DNA of 64,000 nucleotides from Uloborus plumipes (taxonomy: Eukaryota; Arthropoda; Arachnida; Araneae; Uloboridae): assembly GCA_038373865.1 (NCBI GenBank), contig JAXGGA010002860.1, positions 1 to 64,000 on the forward strand, given 5' to 3'. Positions 22,832 through 35,044 of the stretch are shown here, piece by piece. Position 1 is the stretch's first letter; each line of letters starts with the position of its first letter. The notes under the pieces are model-generated. The model ran no database searches. It was given only the letters and a program-made list of their open reading frames with translations, and was not told the DNA's origin. Both the position numbers and the translations under genes were made by a program.

Positions 22832-23581
22832 TAGGGATGCACCGATTAATCGGCAGTACCGATTAATCGGCCATAATCGGCCACTTTGCCGATTATTAAT
22901 AATCGGCAAAATCGGGCCGATTAATCGGCGGAACAAATATTTCTCAGATATTATTTTTTAAAGTAAACCATTACTAAGAAATAATGATGAATAATTTTAT
23001 TAACAGTAATAATAATCCTCACCGTTGATGTAAAGTTTTTAATACATTAATTCTCCTATTTTGAATAAAAATACACATAGTTAATGTAGCAACAATTTTT
23101 CATGCGTCGATACTTTTCTCCTTGCTTTTAGATAATCTTCAATTTTCACAAAGAATAAAAGTCTTGAATTACATAGCTACTAATAATTGAAAAATTGAAA
23201 CTGAAAGAACTTCAAAATTGGATTGCACCCCACACACTCCCCTCATTTTTTTTTTTTTTGAATTTTCATGTCTAGTTTTCATAATTAGCAATGCGTTAAT
23301 GCAGTATTATTTACAATAGTATGAAAATTAGTTCAGAGAAATTTGATAAAATTTTGAAATTATTTTAGGAAAATTAGGAAAATGGAAGACAAAATTAGGA
23401 ACAATTTCAAAAGTTAGAATTGTAAAAAAAAAAACGAAGAAAAAACTGTAACGGTGAAATTGGTAGTACTGAAAACAACCATTTTAATCATTAATCGGCT
23501 TGACCGATTAATCGGCCGATTATCAACTGCCGATTAATCGGTAATCGGTAATCGGCCAATTTGCTTATCGGTGCATCCCTA
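22832..23581. mobile_element. hAT-type non-autonomous element rich in ATCGG
   Basis: The ends are TAGGGATGCACCGAT and its exact inverse, ATCGGTGCATCCCTA. They are flanked by ATCATAAC (22824-22831) and ACCATAAC (23582-23589), a 7-of-8 target duplication. Both subterminal zones carry repeated CCGATTAATCGG palindromes. The 750-bp element has no transposase. Confidence 0.88.
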
Positions 23582-23903
23582 ACCATAACTAAGCGAGTGG
23601 GATTATATCTGCTGTGTGTATTCTAACTTATTTATGAAAGAAAATCCCAGTTGAAAATCAATAAAAATATCTCAGCTATAAAAGAACCATAAGTTCCGTT
23701 ATGAATTAGTTTTTCTGTGAACTAGAACTGCAACATTTGAATCTAAATGAAAAAAAAAACAACAATAATAATAATAATAAAAACCCCTTAAACATGCCTA
23801 TAACTAGCCATTTGTCCCAATTAAAAAATTCATTTGAAACAAATCAAGTATCATAAAGGCATACGAAAAATGAATTGATTTTTAACTAAAATTGCATTTA
23901 AAA

Positions 23904-24075
23904 CAGGCCCGCCATTTAGGAGGGGGGGGGGGTAATTCCCCCCCCCCCTGACTTTGAGAAATCAATGCATTTACATATAAGTGGGCGTGGTTTTTGTTGT
24001 TTTCTGTTGAAATTGTGTTGTGTTTTTACCCTTTGCCCCCCCCCCCCCCCCGGAAAACTTGAAATGACGTCCCTG
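23904..24075. mobile_element. Short hAT-type MITE with G/C homopolymers
   Basis: The ends are CAGGCCCGCCATTT and AAATGACGTCCCTG, imperfectly inverted. They are flanked by a perfect ATTTAAAA duplication (23896-23903 and 24076-24083). Inside are runs of G and C around 23927-23948 and 24037-24051. Confidence 0.78.
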
Positions 24076-24365
24076 ATTTAAAAGTAGGTTGCGAAAAACT
24101 TATCAAGCTGTTCAAAAACTTTTCGTGCTTTTAAAGCAGAGCTAGAGCTAACATGGTCGATTACACAGGCCAACGATGAAAAAACTTTTTTAATGAAAAT
24201 ACCTTATTCTTATGTTGTTTAGGTTGCTGAATCCAAATATGATGCTTAAAAAGTTGTATCACCCACCATTTATTCACATTTTATAGTTACATTCATGAAA
24301 TAAAGGAACATTTTTAGAATTTAACAGCTTTTTCATAGTTAAGATAACATGAAAAAATAGGTCTA

Positions 24366-24530
24366 ATGAACAAAGATGATGTTGGCAGCACTGCTGAAAC
24401 ACATGCTACAACATACTGTTGGTCACTTCACCGGGAAGTTCAGCAAGCTATTCATCGCAGGAAAAGCTACACAAGAAGCTTCAAGGAAAAAAGGGAAAGA
24501 AAATATAAAGCAATTCCAGTTGACAAGTGA
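24366..24530 (+). CDS. Short unrecognised ORF (54 aa)
   Basis: An ATG at 24366 opens a frame to the TGA at 24528-24530 (MNKDDVGSTAETHATTYCWS..., ending AIPVDK). The overlapping next frame, from the ATG near 24377, is also open for about 50 codons. The segment is more GC-rich than its surroundings, which suggests real or former coding sequence. No family is recognised and it could be a fragment of a larger gene. Confidence 0.25.
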   Translation: MNKDDVGSTAETHATTYCWSLHREVQQAIHRRKSYTRSFKEKRERKYKAIPVDK

Positions 24531-25658
24531 ACCTTGTATCATCACATAAAATTACTATTCCAAGTATTTTACTGTAAATACAAACCATTTTTACGATTCT
24601 ACAGTGTTTCATTGATTTCCCTATATACTGTAAATGGGTATTAGACTATATAATAAAATACATTTTGCTTGGAAACTAAGGGTGATACATAAAAACTACA
24701 AGCAGATTTGGATTCAGCACATAAAAATCTATCAAGATCAGCTATTAAAATTAAAAAAGTTTTCAAAAAGGTTTTTTTTGTTGGCCTGTGTTATCGTCTT
24801 GTTTCTTTTTTTTCTAATATAGCACAAGTAGGAAGAAAGGGGTACACGGTACATCCATAACCACAATCTAATTGGAGAGCTGCCTCATTCATTCTTACCA
24901 TGCGATATTTTGTGCAAACATGTTTGCTCCTTCTTTCTCTTAATTTTTTAAAACAATTTAGTTAGCTTAAATATTTATAGGTTAAAATTTAAAACAATGA
25001 TATTACCCATAAAAAGATGTTTTTAAAAAGAAATAATATCACTTGGATAATGTAATTTACAGATAAAATACAAATTTCAAATGAAATGTAAACCAGAAAA
25101 ACGCTTCTAAAATTTTAACCTAATTTTTCTTAACGTAAACCTTCAGAAAAAATGATATGTTAGCACGCAGCAGACCAGCATTGATAAACAGAAACTGTTC
25201 TAAGGTTGTTGTTGCTGTTTAAGAACTAACTACTTCCAGTTCGCCTTAAGCATTTTTTTTTAAATTTGAGATTAACGTAGTTTGCATGTCTTCTGTTTAA
25301 ACCCAATTGCTGCACGGAAATATTTAAATTGCTTCAAGTTATTTGTTAAGACATTAAAATTAATGTGGGTTTCCAATTTTGTACCTAACAAGTGTATGCC
25401 GCAATTCGCATTGCATTTACGAGTAAAGCAATAATAACTTGCGTGTTAGACCTGTCGCGCTAAGAGCCATATTTGCAGTAAATCTTTAAAATAGAGGTCA
25501 TCTTTCTATTGAGAAATTGTGTCTCCCAAACATCATTTACGCGCCACAATTCGTTTTGGTGATTGGATTTTGTATTTTTACGTGCATAAATACTTTTATA
25601 ATTTGATACAGAACTATGCAAAAAATGAGAGAATGAAAACCAGTAGTAATTTTTATGC
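24531..25658. other. AT-rich DNA, no gene seen
   Basis: Only low-complexity AT-rich sequence and short chance ORFs. Confidence 0.4.
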
Positions 25659-26070
25659 ACCTCAAAAAATGAACTGTCGTTTTTACAGTATAATACTGGC
25701 AGCCGAGGTTCCAATTCGAAAATGTAAAATGCACCGTAATAAATTGAAAAACTAGTAATTGCACAGTTTCTTACTGTAAAGTTAGAAATTTTACAGTTTA
25801 TTGCCATAAAATTTAGTTGCATTTATGCTGTAAAAACAACAGTATAATACTGGCAGCAAAGGTTGCAGTTTAAAACTGTAAAATTCACGGTACTAAACTG
25901 TAAAATTAGCAATTTTACAGTTTATTACCGTAAAAATAGTAACTTTACAATTTAGTGCAGTAAAATTAGAAATTTTACTGCTTATTACTGTTAAATTAGC
26001 TATTTTTACAGTTTATCACTATGAAATTTGCTGTATTATACTGGAAAAACAACATTCATTTTTTACAGTG
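25659..26070. mobile_element. TA-type MITE family 1, copy B
   Basis: The left end CACCTCAAAAAATGAACTG and the right end ATTCATTTTTTACAGTG are inverted relative to each other. TA follows the right end. The body shows repeated ACTGTAAAA/TTTTACAGT segments like the other copies. Confidence 0.8.
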
Positions 26071-26124
26071 TAGATTTGCATAACGAGTTGGGTGTTATTG
26101 TACCGAAAGTCTAATAAGGTTTTA

Positions 26125-27150
26125 ATTTCACCCTGAGTGTGGTCTTCTACAGAACATGCCTACCACACAAACCGTTCCTCAATCCGTTCCATGGAGCGAA
26201 AAGCAATTCGATTGCAGCTTACAAGCATCCTCCAGAATGGAATTCGAACACATAAAAGAAGAAGGCAACCAGTGGAACAAACGGTCTGTGAAGAAGTTCT
26301 ACAAGAGAGGTCCATCCTCATTGGCGATAATGGCACAACACCCTTCGAGAATGGGGCCTGTGTGCCGTTAATTGATAATTTTGGTCAATATTCTGCAGGG
26401 CTATATCTTTAATCTATAATTACCAATATTCTACAGGGTATTGGTACACAACATGGAGCCACAACATGGTCCCAAATTGGTACACAGCATGGAATATCTA
26501 TAATTACCAATATTCAACAGGATTTATGTTTCACTCATAGGGTGGTCTTCTACGGAACATCCCTAGCACAAACCGTTCCTCAATCCGTTCCATGGAGCGA
26601 AAAGCAATTCGATCGAAGCCCACAAACATTCTCTAGAATGGAATTCGAACTCATAAAAGAAAGCAACCAGTGGAACAAACGTTCTACAAGAGAGGTCCAT
26701 CCTCATTGGCGATAATGGCACGACACCCTGCGAGAATGGGGCCTGTGTGCCGTTAATTGATAATTTTGGTCAATATTCTACAGGGCTATATCTTTGATCT
26801 CTATTTACTAATATTCTACAAGGTGTTGGTACACAACATGGAGCCACAACATGGTCCCAAATTGGTACACAGCATGGAATATCTATAATTACCAATATTC
26901 AACAGGATTTAAGTTTCACCCATAGGATGGTCTTCTACGGAACATCCCTAGCACAAACCGTTCCTCAATCCGTTCCATGGAGCGAAAAGCAATTCGATCG
27001 AAGCCCACAAACATTCTCTAGAATGGAATTCGAACTCATAAAAGAAAGCAGTCAGTGGAACAAACGTTCTACAAGAGAGGTCCATCCTCATTCGCGATAA
27101 TGGCACGACACCCTGCGAGAATGGGGCCTGTGTGCCTTTAATTGATAATT
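26125..27150. repeat. Tandem repeat, about 2.6 units of 385-403 bp
   Basis: TGGTCTTCTAC marks units at 26140, 26543 and 26928. The units share CCGTTCCATGGAGCGAAAAG and GGGGCCTGTGTGCC. Units 2 and 3 are the closest. The third stops near 27150 in the TTTAATTGATAATTTTG block. The array lies between MITE copies B and C. Small ORFs inside it (26137 and 26156) are not conserved in frame between units because of indels. Confidence 0.88.
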
Positions 27151-27638
27151 TTGCGGGCTGTTAGGAGGTGGACATATAAGTTTCAGTCGACCGAAGAAGG
27201 TTCTTTTTTTCTTTTTTCTGACGGGCGTTCCGGATGGAAGAATCCGTTTATTATTGTGTGGTCCGTTATTAACCCGCTTCTGTGACGATGTCCAAATGAG
27301 AAGGGGAAAAAGTTAGCTGCAATAGAGAGGGTAACGAACTTGGAAGTTTTAATAACGAGTGATTGGCAATGTAATTGATCGTAGTTTAGATGGGGTATCG
27401 GGGAAGATTCGAACTGTTTAGTACCGAGTAAAAACGTAATTGGTTGAAGTAAAAATATAATTGGAGTCGTAAATTTTAATTAATAGTTGGAAATAGTAGA
27501 AAGCACATTGATGGAATGCTGAGATCGATCTCAGAGTGTTCCAGGACCAACCAACTTCAACGGTAGGTAGATTGTCTAACAGTAGCGTGGCGAGAATTCC
27601 AAGAGGGATGTCCACTAATCTGAGAAGAGTAAAATTTA
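27151..27638. other. Unassigned DNA between the tandem repeat and MITE copy C
   Basis: The first 150 bp are moderately GC-rich. No coding signal or boundary is seen. Confidence 0.35.
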
Positions 27639-27957
27639 CACTAAAAAATGAATGTTGTTTTTACAGTATAATGCAGATAATTTTATAGTAATAAACTGGA
27701 AAACTGCTAATTTTACAATTTATTACGGTGCATTTTACAGTTTCAAACTAAAACCTCTGCTGACAATATTACACTGTTGTTTTTACAGTATAATACAGCT
27801 GAATTTTACGACAATAAACTGTAAAATTTCTAACTTGATAGTAAGAAATTGTAAAATTGCTAGTTTTACAGCTTAGTTCGGTGCATTTTACAGTTTTACA
27901 TTGGAACCTCGGCTGCCAGTATTAAACTGTAAAAACAACAGTACATTTTTTGCAGTG
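27639..27957. mobile_element. TA-type MITE family 1, copy C, opposite orientation
   Basis: TA, CACTAAAAAATGAATG, a body of ACTGTAAAA segments, CATTTTTTGCAGTG, then TA. The GGCTGCCAGTATTA block sits near the right end, whereas in copies B, D and E it sits near the left end, so this copy is inverted relative to them. Confidence 0.82.
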
Positions 27958-28115
27958 TAAGGCTTGGAATTGTAAATAGGAGCAATCAGAATTTAATTTC
28001 AATTTTAAATAGAAACTAGGCAATCATAGCAGTATAAAATGGATTGAATAACAAAAAACATCTTTCGAACAAATAAAAGTAATTTTTAATTTTCATTATA
28101 GAAGTTTAACTTTAA

Positions 28116-28333
28116 CCCTACACTGCATGATTTTTTGTTCTTTGAAAGACATATATATGTTTTTTAGTGTAATAAGAAAACATTGGAACACAGTTTAAAA
28201 AAAATAATCTTGAAGATGGTTATATTTGCTTTAAGGACACTTAACACTTGCTTTTTATGATTGAGTTTCCTTATGCATGGTCATAAGTAAAAAAAGTCCA
28301 TGTAGCCAATTGGCAACGCTATGCAGTGTAGGG
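28116..28333. mobile_element. piggyBac-type MITE, 218 bp
   Basis: TTAA (28112-28115), CCCTACACTGCAT..., ATGCAGTGTAGGG, TTAA (28334-28337). The 13-bp perfect inverted ends starting CCC and the TTAA duplication are the hallmarks of piggyBac insertions. There is no coding sequence. Confidence 0.88.
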
Positions 28334-29167
28334 TTAAGCTTTAAGGAATTGGTCCAGACCCATGGACCACCCCTCTTTCCAACGTCACTGTTGTTTAACG
28401 TTAACTAAGGTATTTCATAATTAAACTTTGCATAAAATGGATTTATGACATATAAACCAACATCATGCAAGCTGTATCCAATTTTTGTACTGAATTTTGT
28501 TGGTAATAAAAGCTTTATCTCGCTGGGAAACGTGGATTAAGTGAGTATCATGAAAAAACAATTTTCGAGATTTCTTAAAAGCATAGTAGCCCAATTCTGT
28601 CAGGCGTATATATCGTAGTATTCTAATAATAGCAAAATTGTAAAAAAAAAATATATATATTCGGAAAATTAAGCTAGTAGAAAAAAAAGAAAGAAAGAAG
28701 AAAAAAGTTAATGTCATCTCTGAATTCAGTGCTCCAAGTTTAATTGAAATCAGTTCCAAATGCCCCAGCACCGATGAGACAGCTGCCCCGTGTGGTTCAG
28801 TGTGTAAGTAAATAAGAAATGTTTTTCCATTTATGTTCCAATTCGACATCGTAAGTTCGCACAAATAGTCTTCGTACAGAAATAGAACATTCTTTGTCAT
28901 TGCGTGAATGCAAAGCTTCAGGGAATAACAAATCAATATAAAAATCAAACGCTATTTGTCATGAAATTTGACTACAAAGCAGTGAAAAGAAAGTTGAACA
29001 ATCAGAAAATTAGTTTTCTTTTAAACTTGAGGATTTTCTAGGACAATTTCATACTTTTCAAGACCATTTGGAAAAGAATAATTGACAGAACAAAATTTTT
29101 CTCAACTTTTTACGATGCAAAAAGCTCAACTTTGAAATGAAAACAAACCTGTTCTAGAAAAAGTTAA
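28334..29167. other. Unassigned DNA with a chance minus-strand ORF
   Basis: A 161-codon minus-strand ORF (28463-28948) occurs here. Much of it is hydrophobic poly-Phe/Ile from a purine-rich run, and I recognise no domain. The segment around 28740-28800 is GC-richer and may belong to a dispersed repeat. Confidence 0.3.
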
Positions 29168-29779
29168 GGCTACAGTGGACACAAAAATTCCTTGTTTTCA
29201 ATTATTGATATATAAGTGTAGAACTTTATGTGCTTGTATATTTACTATATCTAAAAGCATGAAAAAAATTGCTGCAAAAACAATGAATACTTTTCCTAAA
29301 ATTTCAAATTAATTTTTTTTTTTAATTTCAAAATGCTCCATGCCTCAATTTTTTTCAAACTTTGAATTCCCACTTAATTTCCAATCATTAGGCATGATTG
29401 CATAAATCTATGCATTACATGTAATGTGTTATGATATAGCTTATAAAGAATGGCTGAAAAATGAATTTTTCAACTGAAAAATTCATTTTTTTTTTTTTAA
29501 TTTTCAGCCATCTTTTATAAACGATCTCATAAAACATTACATGTTATGCAATCATGCCTAATGACTGGAAATTAAGCGGGCATTCAAAGTTTGAAAAAAA
29601 AAGGTGAGGCATGGAGCATTTTGAAATTTTGTAAAAACAATTTAAATTTCAAAAAAAGTATTCATTGTTTTTGCACCACTTTTTAAATGCTTTTAGATGT
29701 AGTAAATATACAAGCGCACAAAGCTTTAGACATAAAGATCAATAACTGAAAGAAAACATTTTTTGTGTCCACTGCAGCC
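29168..29779. mobile_element. TTAA-flanked long foldback element
   Basis: The whole 612 bp is a near-perfect inverted repeat with arms of about 300 bp. It starts GGCTACAGTGGACACAAAAA and ends TTTTTTGTGTCCACTGCAGCC. TTAA stands at both sides (29164-29167 and 29780-29783). The arms meet near 29475 around AAAAATGAATTTTTC. TTAA points to piggyBac or Kolobok-type transposition, but the GGC start does not match the usual piggyBac CCC. Confidence 0.8.
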
Positions 29780-29838
29780 TTAATTCATTTAAAATAAACT
29801 GCGACTAAAGTTTACAGCTCAAGATGACATGTTTTTAA

Positions 29839-29960
29839 CAGGGTTGCGGAAGAGTCGATGAGTCGGACTGATTTTGGAGTGGAGTTGATCTTATTTTGGA
29901 GCGAAGGAGTCGGAGTTGGAAGCGGAAATTCAAGGAGTTTAAGTCAGTCACTTTTGCTCC
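29839..29960 (+). repeat. GAGTCGGA-type dispersed repeat
   Basis: This begins CAGGGTTGCGGAAGAGTCG and continues with degenerate AGTCGGACTGATTTTGGAG. Related sequence occurs inverted at about 11080-11310 and 11810-12020, and in degraded form at 62440-62680. Its far end is not visible. Confidence 0.55.
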
Positions 29961-30378
29961 ACTTCCTCAGTCTTGTGTTTTGTGTAACTATTTAAGTGAA
30001 TGAATCCTCACTCTTAATGCTTCTCATTATAAAATACAAAATTGTTTTGAAAATTGCAATGTAAGAAATGATATGAAATATGATGGCCATTATGAAAAGC
30101 AGAAGGAAACGTACAGTGCTCCTCTGATAAGTTGATCTCCAATATTTATAAACTGTACCTCTTTCTTTGGGTAGTAGAAAAAGCTAATTACCACTGATTT
30201 CAGTTGGAACACTTCGGCGAAACGACTACGAAAATAATATAACTCAATTCAGTGGCAATGTTCCTTACCATTACCAGAAAAAGAGGAAACCTCGCTAATA
30301 GTTTAACTACCGGAGGAGCATTATATATCTCACACTTATACAAAGTAGTTGGTTATTTGAAACCAACCATTTTCAGGC

Positions 30379-32068
30379 CAGTGGCGTAGCTAGGAATTGG
30401 CAGGAGCAGTGGTCGGAAGTAGGGCGCTACAAGTAGCGAAACTACTGTAGTAGCTACATTTTTTAGTAGTTTGTAGTGTAGCGCACTACTTTTAAAAAAA
30501 AAGTAGAGTAATGAGTAGCGCGATACAAAAAAACAGTAGTTTGTAGCGATTTCTGGAAACTACTTTTAAATTCAATTAATAAATAAATAAATGAAAAAAA
30601 AAAATAAGAAAGAGAGAACGAAGGAGAAAAACAAGGTTTAATTGACTCTGACTGGTGCAAATCTTACACGAATACAACAGCGAACGTAATGAGAAATAAG
30701 AACCAAAAAAATACGAGCTGATCATCGATACATCATTTTGACGAAATACATTCTATCTGTTTGATGTCATTGGTTTATTTGGCATCATAATTTTTATATT
30801 CCTTCAAATAATTGTTATGTTCCTAAATATTCCCTGGCAATAAACTAAAAAAAAAATTGAAGGTTGAATTCTTCCAATCTTTCAACTTTTGAATATTTTC
30901 TTGCGGCGAATATTCGTAAAAATTGTAAAAAAAAATCTAAAATCGTAAGAATCTATACCGTTCGGACAAATTTTAGCAAAAAAAAAAAAAAAAAAAAACC
31001 AAAGGAACAAGAAGGAAAAGTAACAAATAAATTCAAAGACAAATCCTAGTTCTATTCCATATTCAAATGAGTTAATTTATTAATGTAAACCACTTTTCGA
31101 ATTTTTTTGGTTCGATCTTCAAACGGTGTATTCTTTTTATTTATTTATTTTTTAAAAAAGTAGCGACTACAATTCAAAAGTAGTTTGTAGGCGCTACATT
31201 AAAAAAAAGTAGTTGTAGTTGTAGTTAACTACATTTATAACAAAGTAGTTGTAGTTGTAGTTCGCTACAAAAAAAAATGTAGTTTTTCCAACCACTGGGA
31301 AGGAGTGGCTCTTGCCACGGGCGCAGAAGCCAGGGGGGTGGCATTTTGACCGAGTTAAAAAAAAAAGAAAGGTACGAGTTTTTTTTTTTTTTTTTAGTTG
31401 AAAAATATTGAAGAATAAAAACTCGGAGGCTGTGATGACCTCTCTCTTCAGGGCTCCCCTGATTTTATGAAAAGTTAAAGAAGGTTTTAGTAGAGAATGA
31501 GTGATTTTAAAAATATTTCTGGAAAAACTCGAAAAAGGCAGGGTTTTTATCCAAAACCAGAAAAAACTCGGATATTTGACCAAAACTCTAAGCGGGCTGG
31601 GCGGTTTTCAAAGAAAACCCCGGGTTTTTTCAAACTCTGGCTTTGAAATTAAAGCTGTCATGAAAAAAAAATGGTCAGTAACGAATTGCAAGTATTATTG
31701 GTTTTATTAATTTTATGTGAAATGTGTGATGGAGTGAGGCAGAAAGTCCCGAACTAAAATGGTTAGGAAGGGGACAATTCTAAATCTTAAGAAAAAAATT
31801 CCAATTTTGCCAGACATTAAAATACGAGCAGCAGCATTACACATCTAATGACACATAAGAAAGAACATAAGGCATTTAAAAAATAAAAAAGAAAATCAAC
31901 GTTGCAATATTGTCTATATCTTTTTCACATCAATCAACAAAAATTTTCTGAATAAAAAATTGTTTTGGGAGGTCACAAGGACCTATGGCGACCTCCCATC
32001 AACGTGCTCCTGAAGGGGCGCGATTTCTTAAGTTGTCACGGGCGCTGGACCCCCTAGCCACGCTACTG
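30379..32068. mobile_element. Outer hAT-type element, host of a nested hAT
   Basis: It starts CAGTGGCGTAGCTAGG and ends CCTAGCCACGCTACTG. The target duplication TTTCAGGC is perfect (30371-30378 and 32069-32076). About 790 bp of its own sequence remain once the inner element and its duplication are subtracted. No transposase is present. The ORFs at 31194-31583 and 31501-31710 fall inside it and look fortuitous. Confidence 0.88.
30407..31297. mobile_element. Inner hAT-type element, copy 2 of the 7556 family
   Basis: It starts CAGTGGTCGGAAGTAG and ends TTTTTCCAACCACTG. It is flanked by GGCAGGAG (30399-30406) and GGAAGGAG (31298-31305), a 7-of-8 target duplication. It is 891 bp against 603 bp for copy 1 and keeps a central segment that copy 1 lacks. 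GTAGC and GTAGTT motifs crowd both ends. Confidence 0.9.
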
Positions 32069-32076
32069 TTTCAGGC

Positions 32077-33830
32077 TGACTTCTTTTTTATTCCAAATTC
32101 TCTAAAATTGTAAATATATATGGGGTAGCCATGAGGGGCGAAGGAGGTTCTAGCTCCTGATTTTGGAGAGTTTATTATTAAAATATTACCATCAAATCAA
32201 AAGGGTTGGAATTAAAGTATGACATTTTTGCACAAATAGGCGATCCTTGGCTCGCTCTTGGCGTTCTTTAAAAATTGAAATGCCCAAAACTGCAGTTTTA
32301 GGTAAATTCGAATATATTATAAGCTTCTATAGCATCGGTAAAAAAAAAGAGCATCTCACCCCCCCCTTCTTCTATTTGTAGTAACAATTTCAAATATTAA
32401 ATAACACAAATTAGTTTGTAAGATTAAAAAACTCACAAATTACGTGACTTTCCTTTTATGTTTTCTTTATTTGAAAAACCTCTTTTTTAAACAACGATGT
32501 TGCCACTTCGACTGATTCTAGAATATTTAAACATAATTTCTTCTTTACAGTCAGAAATAACGTTGTTAGTATTAAATACTAAATCTTAAAAAAAAATGTA
32601 AACGAAAAAAGGATTACTGAGTCAGTAACATTATACAGTTGGACGATAAAACGCATTATTTTTTTAAACTATTATTATTAATATTTTTTTTTTTTTTTGA
32701 TCATCAAATGAGATTACTGTGATTTGCATCTCTTACATGGCATTCTTTTTCGTTTAAGTGATGTTTTTAGATTTATCCTTTTCCTTCTCTCCTACTTTTT
32801 TTCTTTTAACCGGGCATACCAAGCTGTCTAAGTTTAAAGCTGCAGTTTTGAAAAATGGAGGAAAGATTGCTCCAAACTCGTTTGAAAACAGTTATTCGAA
32901 TACCGAAGAACGCCTACTCCATTTCAAGAGCTGTTTCTAAAGCTTTTTAGATTCATTTTGCAAATAAATTTAAAGTTTGGATTTCTTCACGTCAAGAAAT
33001 CTTTCAGGAAAACACCCACTGGGAGGAGAATTGCACAGGTTTTAACTTAAAAAAAAATTAACTTGAATAGAGCAAGAAAATGTCGGTGCAATTTAAGGAT
33101 CATTTCACGAAGCTTAAATAGACAAATTATCATTTCCTGCAATCTTGAGTTACATTGTTTCAAAACTTTTTATCGTTTTATGTTTTTATGTTTTTAAAAA
33201 ATATGTATAAAAGGTTTTACTTTGTTTCAAAACTTTATTCCGCTCTAATTTCTATCAATTATCTACAAAGATAAATTACATTGTTTAAAAACTTCGACTA
33301 TCTATCTTAGCACGATCTGTCTGTTTCTCTAATTCAATTTCTGAAACAGTTATATACATAAACGTTTCAGTATGATCTAATTTAAAGGAAAGATTTTCAA
33401 ATGGGCATAAAAAAAGTTCGTTTTAAGAAGCAGCTTTTGCCTGCATAGAAGATTTTATCGATGCAGAAAAATAGAACAGTTGACGCGTGCGTAAACTAAT
33501 GCTAAAAAGGCTGAATTTTGTTTCTCTAAAAATAATCAGATTTCTCACCACATATTCTTTACTCCACAAGATTTTAATTAACTATTTTACTAAAATAATT
33601 AGTTTTCTGTTACAAAACCGAGCGTTAATGTGTTTAAAGTTTTCATGGGAGTGTGAGAAGTTTCCCTGAAGCTCAATGAAATGTCTCCATCACCTGTTTT
33701 GCAACATCCGTTAAACGTACAGTTGGAAACAATAGACTTCCTCCTGGCATAAGCTTCCATAATTCTTATACAACATTATCCCAAGAAACATTTACAAAAA
33801 TTACATGACATATAAATAATAACAATAAGG
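32077..33830. other. AT-rich DNA, no gene seen
   Basis: Homopolymer runs and short chance ORFs only. Confidence 0.4.
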
Positions 33831-34199
33831 GTGTTTCCAGAGAACATGGACATGATGTCAATTTTGCTGTGTCGTCTGCCATATCCGTCAGAAGGTCGCG
33901 TGGACCTTCTAAAGGTTACTGGAAGGTCACAAAAAGCAAACGTGAATTACCAATATAAGCGTGATGTCACAGTTTGGTGGGTTTTCAACACAGATGTTCT
34001 TGATCAAACAGACTCGACATATTTATTCTTGCGTATTACTACAAACAGCTTTTTTTTTTTAAACTATCCTGTTCTTAAATTTCCTTCATTGGTTTTTATT
34101 TTTTACAGAAATAAAACTATCTCACGTCGAAGTTACTCAAGCGGAAACCTTACAATCACGAAGTCATGTCTTTATGCTCGTTTTTCGGAGATAAATTAG
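33831..34199 (+). CDS. Unrecognised 122-codon ORF, possibly an exon
   Basis: The frame opens at 33831 (GTG) and holds an ATG at 33846. The first 65 residues look protein-like (SEGRVDLLKVTGRSQKANVN, then YKRDVTVWWVFNTDVLDQTD). The rest turns into a poly-Phe run and is less convincing. A CAG at 33838-33840 could be an acceptor. No family is recognised and no neighbouring exon is seen. Confidence 0.25.
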   Translation: MFPENMDMMSILLCRLPYPSEGRVDLLKVTGRSQKANVNYQYKRDVTVWWVFNTDVLDQTDSTYLFLRITTNSFFFLNYPVLKFPSLVFIFYRNKTISRRSYSSGNLTITKSCLYARFSEIN

Positions 34200-34550
34200 G
34201 ATATTAGTAACAAATTGATAGAGGAAAGTGCCATAGTTTAAAAAAGACACTAAGCGAGCGATTGAGGTTGTGTAAGAAAGTTAAAAAGCATTGTTTTACA
34301 AGGAGCTTAAACATAGATTTAACAGTTTATTGGTGAATTAAACTTGATTCATTGAACACTTGTTTTCGACGTGCATTTTTGTTTAAAATACTGACCTAGA
34401 ACGAAAGAGTTGTCCTCGTTGTCGCTTTAAAGAAGAACATAGAGCACTTTTTATCAAGATAAAAACTAGATGGGGGGCTACAATTTCATGCTTTACATGA
34501 CAAACTTAAAGCACCGAAAACTTTTGTGGCACTCCAAAATGTTTAAAGTT

Positions 34551-34850
34551 GGATGCACAATCAGAAAAGGAATACGTACGGAAGGACACCATTTAAAAAA
34601 TAAAGTTACTAGCACGCAGTTGCTGGCCAAATATTATGGTTGAAATTGCCAACCCTTTCACAATGGAGAGAAATCACTCCATAAAGCAATGGATCGAGTC
34701 AAAGGTAAACAACACGCAAAATACCCAACTTTCTGAAGACGAACTTCAATCAATGACGAGCGGCGAGCGATCATTTTTCTGAAGTTGGTTGAGCAAGAAT
34801 AAACTGCACCCTCCCACTATTCTCATGCCAGAAGAATCGAAGATGCTCCC
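34551..34850. repeat. Direct repeat, copy 1 (partner 36028-36343)
   Basis: This starts near GGATGCAC and shares AAAGTTACTAGCACGCAGTT, GAGCGGCGAGCGATCATTTT and CCAGAAGAATCGAAGATG with 36028-36343. The two copies flank the element at 35045-35986. Confidence 0.85.
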
Positions 34851-35044
34851 CGAATTTTCAAATTTGTATTCTTTTAAAATTCAGCTATTTGTTTTCGTTT
34901 CAGAATTTTTTTAAGTAAATAGTATTCAAAGCGAAGATGCACTTGTATTGACATTCTTCTGCATGCATGTTAAAACATTTTCCTCTTTGTCTCTCTCTCT
35001 TCTTGTCGTCTACAAAACGTCGTGTTTCAACCCTCTTAAGGTAA

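Noticed and set aside
28463..28948. 161-codon minus-strand ORF
   Set aside because: A purine-rich run gives poly-Phe/Ile residues, no domain is recognisable, and no splice or start context supports it.
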